Assembly: GCA_035713725.1 (NCBI GenBank)
Contig: DASTMZ010000113.1
Location: 1 to 5,008, forward strand
DNA from: DASQPR01 sp035713725
GTDB taxonomy: Bacteria; Actinomycetota; Actinomycetes; Mycobacteriales; Micromonosporaceae
DNA length: 5,008 nucleotides
Direction of reading: 5' to 3'
The notes beneath the pieces were generated by a model. That model searched no databases and was not told the DNA's origin. It saw nothing but the letters and a program-made list of their open reading frames with translations. Below, piece by piece: positions 1-4,952 of this stretch. The position numbers and the translations under genes are program-made. Position 1 is the first letter of the stretch; every line of letters starts with the position of its first letter.

Positions 1-26
1 GCGGGGGCGGCGATTTCCGCCCCCGC
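1..26 (-). terminator. GC-rich hairpin downstream of the solute-binding protein gene (candidate terminator, edge-truncated)
   Basis: Bases 1-10 and 17-26 are perfect reverse complements (GCGGGGGCGG / CCGCCCCCGC) around a 6-base loop, giving a fully G/C 10-bp stem. It starts 10 bases after the stop codon of the minus-strand binding-protein gene. Its position fits an intrinsic terminator or a 3'-stabilising hairpin. The T-run that would distinguish these would lie beyond the left window edge, so it cannot be checked. If permease genes follow, the hairpin could instead allow partial read-through and raise the level of binding-protein mRNA relative to permease, as is known for several ABC import operons. 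Confidence 0.65.
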
Positions 27-36
27 ACGGCAGCCC

Positions 37-1422
37 TCACGATCCCTGGGACAGGATCGTCTGGATCTTCGTGTTCGCGTCGCTCAGCAGCTGCGTGATG
101 TTTGCGTTCGGCTGCGTGAGGACGGCGCCCATCGGCCCGTCGAGCACCGCGTAGATCGCTTGCGCGTTCGGCGGCTCGATGATCGCCTTCACGGGGTTGT
201 TCACGTATGGCGCGTAGTCGGTCAGCGTGAGGTTGGTGTTCTGCGCAGCCAGCGTGTCGATCTGCTTCCCGGTCGCGGAACCGACCGTGAACAGCTGCGA
301 CAACGGCAGGCCGACCGGAAGACCTTCGGCCTTCTGCGCCACGTAGTTGAACTGGCCCTGGCCCGGGGTGAGCTCCTCGTAGCTCAGCCACTCGAGGCCC
401 GCCTTGATCTGCGCCGGCGTGTCGCCCTTCTTGAAGAAGTAACCGTTGCCGCCGCCGAGCGTGGCCTGCGCGGGGCCGTTGTCGCCAGGCATCGGCGCCA
501 TCGCCCAGTCGGCGTAGCTGCCCTTGAACTGGTTGACGATCGACTGCACGGTGTCCGGCGCACCGATGTACATGCCGACCTTGCCGCCGCCGGCGTTGTT
601 CAGCAGGTCCGCCCACCCGAGCAGCTGCTTCGCGCCCATGCTGTTGTCCACGAAGCGCATGTCGTGCAAGGTCTGCAGCACAGCCTGCGCCTGCGGCGTG
701 TTTACGGTCGCGGTCTTACCATCCGTCGATACGTCGGCGCCGCCGCGCGCGTATAGCTCGGCGGTGAAGTGCCACCCGCCGGTGTTCTGTGCGCTGTAGT
801 CCTGGTAGCCCACGATGCCGTTGCCCAGCGCCGCGATCGCTTTCGCCGCGGTGCGCACGTCTTGCCACGTCGCCGGCGGCTTCGAGGGGTCGAGGCCGGC
901 CTGGGTGAACAGCTTCTTGTTGTAGACCAGACCCATCGTGTACGAGTAGAACGGCACCGCGTAGATCTTGCCGTTCTCGGTGAACGCGGACTTCGCAACG
1001 TCGGTGATCTGGTCCCAGTTCGGCACCGTGTCCTTGTTGACGTATTTCGTGATGTCGGCCGCCTGGTCCGCGTCGAGCACCTGGTTGAGGTCGGTCATGT
1101 ACCCGTAGAACACATCGGCCTGCGTGCCACCCTGCAGACGAGCGGTGAAGTCGGGCGGGTTGTCGCATTGCGCGCCGACCGAGATGCTCCGGATGACGAC
1201 GTCCGGGTGGATCTTCTCGAACGCCGCGACGTCGGCGTTCCATTGCTGCAACGTCTTGCCGCCGTTGTCGGTCTTCAACGGCGCGCAGTCCACCACGATC
1301 GTGGTCTTGCCGCCTGCTGAGGCCGCGGCGTTGCCGCCGCTGCTCCCGCAGGCGGCAAGCCCGAGGCCAACGGTGGTCGCCAGCGCGACGGCGGCGACCT
1401 TCCGATAGTGCCGTGCGGACAT
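37..1422 (-). CDS. Extracellular solute-binding lipoprotein of a carbohydrate-type ABC importer (SBP family 1)
   Basis: This is the substrate-capturing subunit of an ABC importer: a lipid-anchored protein outside the membrane that delivers solute, probably a sugar or oligosaccharide, to the permeases. The N-terminus shows basic residues (ARHYRK), a hydrophobic stretch (VAAVALATTVGLGLAAC) and a lipobox LAAC with the lipidated Cys at residue 25, followed by a Ser/Gly/Ala-rich linker. The mature part has the usual family 1/8 features: a central YAVPFYSYTMGLVYNKKLF stretch (about 154-172), then an AGLDP...PPATWQD loop, and PMPGDNG and GGGNGYFF later. The 461-aa length is normal. I chose the ATG at 1422 because AAAGGA at 1436-1431 lies 8 bases upstream; the ATG at 1431 would overlap that ribosome site and adds only three residues. 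Apart from the lipid Cys there are exactly two cysteines (46 and 86), which could form a disulfide. The gene is divergent from a LacI regulator, a classic sugar-uptake arrangement. No permease or ATPase is in view, and the substrate cannot be read from the sequence. Confidence 0.93.
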   Translation of the reverse strand: MSARHYRKVAAVALATTVGLGLAACGSSGGNAAASAGGKTTIVVDCAPLKTDNGGKTLQQWNADVAAFEKIHPDVVIRSISVGAQCDNPPDFTARLQGGTQADVFYGYMTDLNQVLDADQAADITKYVNKDTVPNWDQITDVAKSAFTENGKIYAVPFYSYTMGLVYNKKLFTQAGLDPSKPPATWQDVRTAAKAIAALGNGIVGYQDYSAQNTGGWHFTAELYARGGADVSTDGKTATVNTPQAQAVLQTLHDMRFVDNSMGAKQLLGWADLLNNAGGGKVGMYIGAPDTVQSIVNQFKGSYADWAMAPMPGDNGPAQATLGGGNGYFFKKGDTPAQIKAGLEWLSYEELTPGQGQFNYVAQKAEGLPVGLPLSQLFTVGSATGKQIDTLAAQNTNLTLTDYAPYVNNPVKAIIEPPNAQAIYAVLDGPMGAVLTQPNANITQLLSDANTKIQTILSQGS

Positions 1423-1430
1423 TTCGTCCA

Positions 1431-1436
1431 TCCTTT
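1431..1436 (-). promoter_or_regulatory. Ribosome binding site of the solute-binding protein gene
   Basis: On the minus strand AAAGGA is followed by 8 bases and then the ATG at 1422. This spacing favours that ATG over the one at 1431, whose first base overlaps the last base of the motif. Confidence 0.6.
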
Positions 1437-1461
1437 CCCGAGCGGGGAGATGCTCTGTGCG

Positions 1462-1550
1462 GTGCGGTCACCGCGGCAATGGTCTCGACCTGGTTCGAAC
1501 TCTCGATGCGACCTGCGTGCGCCGGCACGGCGCGACGTGAGTGCGGTCAC
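1462..1550. repeat. Pair of 10-bp direct repeats (GTGCGGTCAC) in the leader of the solute-binding protein gene
   Basis: GTGCGGTCAC occurs at 1462-1471 and again, unchanged, at 1541-1550, start to start 79 bp apart. The right copy overlaps the -10 box and probable start point of the candidate binding-protein promoter; the left copy lies within the leader. The left copy is also part of an 11-bp perfect palindrome, GCGGTCACCGC (1464-1474). They could be regulator half-sites, but ten bases is short enough for chance in GC-rich DNA. Confidence 0.3.
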
Positions 1551-1577
1551 TGTAACGATGCCACCACGGATCCGCAA
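1549..1577 (-). promoter_or_regulatory. Candidate housekeeping-type promoter of the solute-binding protein gene
   Basis: Read on the minus strand, TTGCGG (1577-1572) and TACAGT (1554-1549) are separated by 17 bases. The -10 box fits the actinobacterial TANNNT pattern (4 of 6 against TATAAT). The -35 box keeps only the TTG of TTGACA. Transcription would begin near 1542, leaving an untranslated leader of about 120 bases before the ATG at 1422. This is the best box pair I found on this strand between the two divergent genes; it is an inference from motif and spacing. Confidence 0.45.
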
Positions 1578-1687
1578 GGTATCGATGAGAAGTTGCAAAG
1601 ACACGACTTGATTACGGTGAACTCGAACTGTCCGCCGTGACCTGCGTTGATTCGCGCAGCGTGCCAGTACTTTGGTCGCAATCTGAT

Positions 1688-1699
1688 GCAAGCGTTTGC
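1688..1699. promoter_or_regulatory. LacI-family operator (GCAAGCGTTTGC)
   Basis: The site is a near-perfect inverted repeat: GCAA/TTGC arms around a central CG step, with one mismatched pair next to the centre. It fits the AANCGNTT core (AAGCGTTT) typical of LacI/GalR operators. It ends 25 bases before the start codon of the LacI-type gene and overlaps the expected -35 region of that gene's candidate promoter, so a bound repressor would block RNA polymerase. The simplest reading is autoregulation by the adjacent gene product. It lies about 110 bp from the candidate promoter of the divergent binding-protein gene, so it does not by itself explain control of that gene. Confidence 0.6.
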
Positions 1700-1711
1700 T
1701 CAGCTGTGTCG

Positions 1712-1717
1712 TATCCT
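1712..1717 (+). promoter_or_regulatory. Candidate -10 box for a leaderless transcript of the LacI-type gene
   Basis: TATCCT fits TANNNT (4 of 6 against TATAAT) and ends exactly 7 bases before the ATG at 1725. Transcription would therefore start at or next to the A of the start codon. There is no Shine-Dalgarno motif before this ATG (TGCGGCC lies directly upstream), which agrees with leaderless translation, common in actinobacteria. No good -35 hexamer is seen at the right distance; that position is taken by the LacI-type operator. Confidence 0.4.
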
Positions 1718-1724
1718 TGCGGCC

Positions 1725-2777
1725 ATGGTGCGTACGTCTACCCGTCGACTTGCCGAGGTTGCCCAGAAGGTCGGAGTCAGCGAGGCGACCGTGAGCCGGG
1801 TCCTCAACGGCAAGCCCGGCGTGTCCGACGCGACGCGCGAGGTCGTGCTCACCGCGCTGGACGTGCTCGGCTACGAGCGACCCACCCAGCTGCGTGGCGA
1901 CCGCGCCCGGTTGATCGGCCTCGTATTGCCCGAGTTGCAGAACCCTATCTTCCCGGCGCTGGCCGAGGTGGTCGGCGGTGCGCTCGCACAGCGTGGGTAC
2001 ACGCCGGTGCTGTGCACCCGGACGGCCGGCGGCCTATCCGAGTCGGACTACGTCAACATGCTGCTCGACCAGCATGTGTCGGGCGTCGTGTTCGCTGGCG
2101 GGCAGTACGGCGAGGCCGACGCGCCACACGACCACTACGAGCGGCTGCATCAACGCGGCCTGCCGGTGGTGTTGTTCAACGCCGCCGTTGACCATCTCGG
2201 CTACCCACGGGTGTCCACCGACGACGCGGTCGCGGTCGAGCAGGCGTACCACCACCTGGCATCGCTCGGTCACGAGCGGATCGGAATGATTGTCGGGCCG
2301 GCGGACCACATGCCGTCACAGCGCAAGCTCGCCGCCTTCCGCGCGCTGTGTCATGGGAGCGGCCGGGGTTCGGCGTCTAACGACGTCGCCACCCCGGACA
2401 CGGCCAGCGTCGGATTCGTCGAGCACGCGCTGTTCTCCCTCGAGGGCGGGCACGCGGCCACGTCGCGGCTGCTCCGTCGCGGTGTCACCGGCGTCATCTG
2501 CGGCAGCGATCCGCTCGCGCTGGGCGCGATCCGGGCCGCTCGACGTGCCGGCCTCGGCGTACCAAGCGACGTCTCGGTCATCGGATTCGACGACTCGACG
2601 TTCATGACGTGCACCGATCCGCCGCTCACGACCGTACGTCAGCCGATCGAGGCACTTGGTCGGGCCGCCGTGACGCTGCTCGTAGGTCAGATCGAGGGCG
2701 CCACGGTCACCACCGAGGAGCTGCTCTTCGAGCCCGAACTCGTGGTACGCGGGTCAACCGGACCGGCGCGCGCGTAG
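1725..2777 (+). CDS. LacI-family transcriptional repressor, probably of the adjacent sugar-uptake genes
   Basis: A sugar-responsive DNA-binding repressor of the LacI/GalR family, acting as a dimer or tetramer in the cytoplasm. Residues 7-52 form the helix-turn-helix (RRLAEVAQKVGVSEATVSRV, then LNGKPGVSDATR and LGYERP). The linker TQLRGDRARLIGLVLPE leads into the periplasmic-binding-protein-like effector domain (about 62-350), with QNPIFPALAEVV, DQHVSGVVFAGG, LASLGHERIG and the typical DVSVIGFDDSTFMTCTDPPLTTVRQP near the end. The length of 350 aa is standard. Start choice: this ATG places the HTH at its usual distance from the N-terminus; the frame is open upstream to a TTG at 1647, but the added 26 residues match nothing expected. 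The linker lacks the usual hinge-helix pattern (Pro-Asn...Ala-Arg-x-Leu), as I recall for an actinobacterial subgroup with ERPTxLR. It diverges from the binding-protein gene, and a LacI-type operator lies just upstream. The effector is unknown. Confidence 0.93.
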   Translation: MVRTSTRRLAEVAQKVGVSEATVSRVLNGKPGVSDATREVVLTALDVLGYERPTQLRGDRARLIGLVLPELQNPIFPALAEVVGGALAQRGYTPVLCTRTAGGLSESDYVNMLLDQHVSGVVFAGGQYGEADAPHDHYERLHQRGLPVVLFNAAVDHLGYPRVSTDDAVAVEQAYHHLASLGHERIGMIVGPADHMPSQRKLAAFRALCHGSGRGSASNDVATPDTASVGFVEHALFSLEGGHAATSRLLRRGVTGVICGSDPLALGAIRAARRAGLGVPSDVSVIGFDDSTFMTCTDPPLTTVRQPIEALGRAAVTLLVGQIEGATVTTEELLFEPELVVRGSTGPARA

Positions 2778-2805
2778 GTTGCCTGATAGGTCAACGAAAC
2801 GGCGA

Positions 2806-2830
2806 GTGTAGATCGATGCGGCCTGGGTAT
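2806..2830 (+). promoter_or_regulatory. Candidate sigma-B/F-like promoter upstream of the RsbW-like gene
   Basis: GTGTAG (2806-2811) and GGGTAT (2825-2830) are 13 bases apart. The established pattern for general-stress sigma factors of the SigB/SigF group is GTTT(AA), a spacer of about 12-16, then GGGTAT or GGGTA(C). The -10 match is exact and the -35 match is 4 of 6. Transcription would begin near 2837, about 90 bases before the chosen start codon. Anti-sigma genes of the RsbW type are often under control of their own sigma factor, which fits the position. Inference from motifs only. Confidence 0.4.
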
Positions 2831-2831
2831 G

Positions 2832-2844
2832 GCCGGTAACCGGC
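2832..2844. repeat. 13-bp perfect palindrome GCCGGT-A-ACCGGC
   Basis: Six-base arms are exact reverse complements around a single A. It begins two bases after the sigma-B-like -10 box, so its centre falls on the expected transcription start. That is a natural operator position; the arms could also form only a weak RNA hairpin because the loop is too small. The role is unknown. Confidence 0.45.
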
Positions 2845-2906
2845 GTGGACGGAAAGATACGGCGAGGACGCGTTCACGGCTCGTGCCCGGCCGCGCGTGA
2901 TCCGAC

Positions 2907-2913
2907 GGGGAGG
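2907..2913 (+). promoter_or_regulatory. Ribosome binding site of the RsbW-like gene (long spacing)
   Basis: GGGGAGG is the only strong Shine-Dalgarno-like motif in the leader. It ends 12 bases before the ATG at 2926, longer than the ideal 5-9 but still the best fit among in-frame starts; the GTG at 2845 has no such motif. Confidence 0.5.
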
Positions 2914-2925
2914 CACACGTGGCGG

Positions 2926-3426
2926 ATGCCGATGGTCCAGCCTGACTCGGCCGGCCCAGCTGACTCGGCCGGCCCGGCCGGCGACGGCCCGCGGCCGACG
3001 TCGCCTGCGGAGGTCGCGTTGGACCTGTGGTTCGAGGCCGGTCAGTTGCACGCGGTCCGGACCAAAGTGGCCACGTGCGCAACGAGTCTGGGCGCGACCA
3101 GCGACGTCGTCGAGCGCCTGCTGATCGTGGCGAGCGAGCTGGCGACCAACGCGATCCGGCACGGCGGTGGCCGCGGACGCCTCCGGCTGTGGGCGGCCGA
3201 CGGCCATCTCCATTGCCAGGTCGTCGATGCCGGCGCGGGCGTGGCCGATCCGACGGCCGGCACGATCCGGCCAGCACCGAGCGCGTCGGGCGGGCGAGGC
3301 CTGTGGATCAGTCGGCAACTCGGTGATGCGTTCGCGATCGACAGCGGCGCCTACGGCACGGCTATCCGCGTGACCATCGCCCTCGACGACCACAAGCGTT
3401 CGACCGACGCTCGGACGTCGACCTAG
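2926..3426 (+). CDS. RsbW/SpoIIAB-like ATP-binding protein (HATPase_c_2), putative anti-sigma factor or serine kinase
   Basis: A GHKL-fold ATP-binding protein of the group that includes the anti-sigma factors and serine kinases RsbW and SpoIIAB; it is predicted to be cytoplasmic. Landmarks in the 166-aa product: an N-box ELATNAIRHGGG (residues 71-82, with Glu71, Asn75 and His79), a G1 box DAGAG (101-105) for adenine and Mg-ATP contact, and a G2 glycine box GGRGL (122-126). The N-terminal 30 residues are low-complexity Ala/Gly/Pro/Ser, including a tandem DSAGPA pair. Start: the ATG at 2926 follows GGGGAGG; the frame is open to a GTG at 2845, but the codons between have less third-position G/C and look non-coding. 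A SigB/F-like promoter lies upstream. No sigma factor or STAS anti-anti-sigma gene is in view, so its partner is unknown; actinobacteria carry many such orphan copies. The gene lies 148 bases after the LacI-type gene and 61 before a methyltransferase on the same strand. Confidence 0.85.
   Translation: MPMVQPDSAGPADSAGPAGDGPRPTSPAEVALDLWFEAGQLHAVRTKVATCATSLGATSDVVERLLIVASELATNAIRHGGGRGRLRLWAADGHLHCQVVDAGAGVADPTAGTIRPAPSASGGRGLWISRQLGDAFAIDSGAYGTAIRVTIALDDHKRSTDARTST
2942..2977 (+). repeat. Two tandem 18-bp units encoding DSAGPA twice
   Basis: CTGACTCGGCCGGCCCAG (2942-2959) is followed directly by the same unit with one change (A to G at the next-to-last base). It is in frame and duplicates six residues in the low-complexity N-terminus of the RsbW-like protein. 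The high nucleotide identity suggests a recent slippage duplication. Confidence 0.8.
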
Positions 3427-3474
3427 CAATGCCCAGCAGACAGGACGAGCCGGCCGAAACGCGGGACGCTGAAC

Positions 3475-3480
3475 TACCGT
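3475..3480 (+). promoter_or_regulatory. Candidate -10 box for a leaderless methyltransferase transcript
   Basis: TACCGT fits TANNNT and ends exactly 7 bases before the ATG at 3488, the same geometry as at the LacI-type gene. No clear Shine-Dalgarno sequence lies before that ATG (CGCGGGC). No convincing -35 box was seen, and the gene could equally be read from the upstream HATPase promoter, 61 bases from its stop codon. Confidence 0.25.
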
Positions 3481-3487
3481 CGCGGGC

Positions 3488-4279
3488 ATGTACACCCACG
3501 GCCACCACGAGTCGGTCCTGCGGTCGCACCGATGGCGTACCGCCGAGAACTCGGCCGCGTACCTGCTCGGGCACCTCTCGCCGGGCATGTCGCTACTCGA
3601 TGTCGGCTCGGGTCCTGGCACCATCACACTCGACCTCGCCGAGCGCGTCTTTCCCGGATCCGTCACCGCGCTGGAGGCGACAGAGTCCGCGCTTGCGCTG
3701 ACTCGTAAAGAGGCGGAACGCCGTGGCGCGCCACCGCTGACGTACGTGGTCGGCGACGTACACGCGCTCGAGTTCGCGGACGCGTCGTTCGATGTCGTAC
3801 ACGCGCATCAAGTGCTGCAACATGTAGCCGACCCGATCGCTGCGCTCGCCGAGATGCGCCGAGTCGCCCGGCCGGGCGGTCTGGTCGCCGCCCGGGACGC
3901 GGACTACGCGGCGTTCACCTGGTTCCCGCTCCTCCCTGAGCTGGATGACTGGCTCGCGCTCTATCGACGTGTGGCACGCGCAAACGGCGGCGAGCCGGAT
4001 GCTGCCCGCCGGTTGATGTCTTGGGCACGTGCGGCCGGGTTCACCGACGTCACAGCGTCGGCGTCGACATGGCTCTACGCCACTGAAGAGGATCGCGAGG
4101 AATGGGGCGACATGTGGGCCGAGCGCGTGCTGCACTCCGACTTCGCTCGGCAAGCTGTCACGCAGGGCGAGGCGACCGAGCATGACCTTGCGCGCATGAG
4201 CGCGGCGTGGCGGCGGTGGGCTGCGGCCGACGACGGTTGGCTGGCCATCTTGCATGGCGAGATCGTCTGCCGTCGTTGA
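3488..4279 (+). CDS. Class I SAM-dependent methyltransferase, UbiE-like (Methyltransf_11/25 type), substrate unknown
   Basis: Predicted soluble enzyme that transfers a methyl group from S-adenosylmethionine to an unknown acceptor. The 263-aa product has a Rossmann-type domain: motif I LLDVGSGPGT (36-45) for SAM binding, an acidic residue at the end of strand 2 (Glu63 in TALEAT), then GDVHALEFADASFDVV (89-104), HQVLQHVADP (107-116) and the motif III loop RRVARPGG (124-131). The C-terminal half (about 140-263) is rich in Trp and acidic residues and probably caps the acceptor site. Start: an in-frame TGA at 3470-3472 lies just upstream and no other start codon falls between it and this ATG, so the start is well fixed. 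The N-terminus MYTHGHHESVLRSHRWRTAENSAAYL resembles that of many actinobacterial methyltransferases of unknown substrate. Similarity to UbiE is at fold and motif level only and does not imply quinone synthesis. Neighbours give no pathway clue. Confidence 0.9.
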   Translation: MYTHGHHESVLRSHRWRTAENSAAYLLGHLSPGMSLLDVGSGPGTITLDLAERVFPGSVTALEATESALALTRKEAERRGAPPLTYVVGDVHALEFADASFDVVHAHQVLQHVADPIAALAEMRRVARPGGLVAARDADYAAFTWFPLLPELDDWLALYRRVARANGGEPDAARRLMSWARAAGFTDVTASASTWLYATEEDREEWGDMWAERVLHSDFARQAVTQGEATEHDLARMSAAWRRWAAADDGWLAILHGEIVCRR

Positions 4280-4340
4280 CGATTCGTCAGCGGGGCGAGA
4301 CGGATCCGTGAGCCGACGTGCCGGCAGAGCGTGATCGCTC
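4277..4340. repeat. Three small palindromes in the convergent gap (possible weak bidirectional termination region)
   Basis: TGACGA-T-TCGTCA (4277-4289) overlaps the stop codon of the methyltransferase gene. ACGGATCCGT (4300-4309) is a perfect 10-bp palindrome. GAGCG-TGAT-CGCTC (4327-4340) can form a 5-bp stem with a 4-base loop. They lie between two convergent genes, where terminators are expected, but none has a T-run and the stems are short. No other candidate terminator was seen for either gene. Confidence 0.3.
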
Positions 4341-4361
4341 CGACCAACGCACGCAGGTGAG

Positions 4362-4952
4362 TTAGCCGCGCACGCGGGCGGTCGCTTCGGCGGCGCGCAG
4401 CTTGGCAAACTCCCACGCGCTCAGCGCGCGTTCCATCTCGCGCATCCGGTGGTTGCGCGCCCAGATCGTCGCGACCACTCCTCCGATCGCGGTGCCAAGT
4501 CCCGCGCCGGCCCAGACGCTCATCGGACGCGATTGGCTGCTTTGCGCGTGGCTCGCCGTGCGCCGTCGATCAGCGGTCGCCAAGCGGCGATCGGCGTCTG
4601 CACGACGTTCGTCGGCGAGCGCCCGTCGGGCCTCGGCGGCCGCCCGCCGGGCTTCTGCGGCGGCCTCGCGCTGTTCGGCACGAGCCTGACGTCGCTCGAC
4701 GAGCATCTCGCGCTGCCGCGCGAGCCGACTTTGACCGCGTCCCAGCGCGTCCTGCGCCTGTGCGACGGCACGATGACCACGGTCCTTAGCGTCCGCGACG
4801 CTGTGCCGGACGGCATCCGACGTGCGCGCCTTCACGTCGGTCTTCATGGCCAGCGCCTCGACTGTCTCGCTGAGCTGCGCGCGAGTCTCAGCGATCTCGG
4901 CGCGGAGCGCGGCCGCGTCGGTCGGTGGTGCGCTGTTCAGTCGGTCCGTCAC
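4362..4952 (-). CDS. DUF3618 membrane protein with an Ala/Arg-rich coiled coil
   Basis: The N-terminal region, about residues 14-45 (AALRAEIAETRAQLSETVEA, then LAMKTDVKAR), matches the DUF3618 signature (E-I-x-x-T-R-x-x-L-x-x-T-V-x-A-L, then K-x-D-V-K-A-R). This family is found mainly in actinobacteria, has no established biochemical function, and often sits beside phage-holin-like (Holin_3_6) and DUF4235 membrane proteins. Residues about 88-131 are an Arg/Ala/Glu-rich heptad repeat (RRAAAEA, RRALADE, RRADADR, RLATADR), predicted as a long helix or coiled coil. One hydrophobic segment, MSVWAGAGLGTAIGGVVATIWA (about 144-165, first 20 residues given in outline), is a likely membrane span, followed by a basic tail. 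The start is uncertain: the GTG at 4952 gives a normal N-terminus for the family but has no ribosome site, and the frame is open to the window edge. The product would be 196 aa from this GTG. It converges on the methyltransferase gene with an 82-base gap. Confidence 0.78.
   Translation of the reverse strand: MTDRLNSAPPTDAAALRAEIAETRAQLSETVEALAMKTDVKARTSDAVRHSVADAKDRGHRAVAQAQDALGRGQSRLARQREMLVERRQARAEQREAAAEARRAAAEARRALADERRADADRRLATADRRRTASHAQSSQSRPMSVWAGAGLGTAIGGVVATIWARNHRMREMERALSAWEFAKLRAAEATARVRG
4560..4691 (-). repeat. Heptad-coding (21-bp period) repeats in the DUF3618 gene
   Basis: About six degenerate 7-residue units of the type RRAxAxx cover residues 88-131. At DNA level the clearest pair is 4622-4642 and 4643-4663, which agree at 17 of 21 positions. 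The period equals seven codons, so the pattern is kept both by coiled-coil constraint and, probably, by past unit duplication. Confidence 0.65.

Noticed and set aside
716..1528. A 270-codon frame on the minus strand overlapping the binding-protein gene.
   Set aside because: It is the +1 shadow of the lipoprotein gene, very rich in Arg, and overlaps the predicted promoter region.
1593..1598. TTGCAA palindrome as a second LacI operator.
   Set aside because: It lacks the CG-centred AANCGNTT core and is only six bases long, so it is likely to be chance.
1647..1673. An alternative regulator promoter, TTGATT and TACTTT.
   Set aside because: The spacer is only 15 bases and would give a leader without a ribosome site; the TATCCT box next to the ATG fits better.
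1647..1724. An N-terminal extension of the LacI-type protein from a TTG at 1647.
   Set aside because: It would make the operator and candidate promoter coding and push the helix-turn-helix 26 residues inward, unlike the family.
2845..2925. An N-terminal extension of the RsbW-like protein from a GTG at 2845.
   Set aside because: It has no ribosome site, lies directly after the palindrome, and its codons (for example ATA, CGA, GGA) show weaker third-position G/C than the gene body.
2791..3666. A 291-codon open frame on the minus strand opposite the HATPase and the start of the methyltransferase gene.
   Set aside because: Its product is Arg/Pro-rich without any recognisable domain, and it lies wholly opposite two genes with clear catalytic or binding motifs; long antisense frames are expected in GC-rich DNA.
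2926..4279. The HATPase plus methyltransferase pair as a new signalling or modification system.
   Set aside because: Only proximity and strand support it. Neither protein shows a link to the other, and both families are very common as unlinked genes in actinobacteria.
3593..4408. A 271-codon open frame on the minus strand opposite the methyltransferase.
   Set aside because: No domain is recognisable, and it runs through the convergent gap into the end of the DUF3618 gene; it looks like a complement shadow of the methyltransferase.
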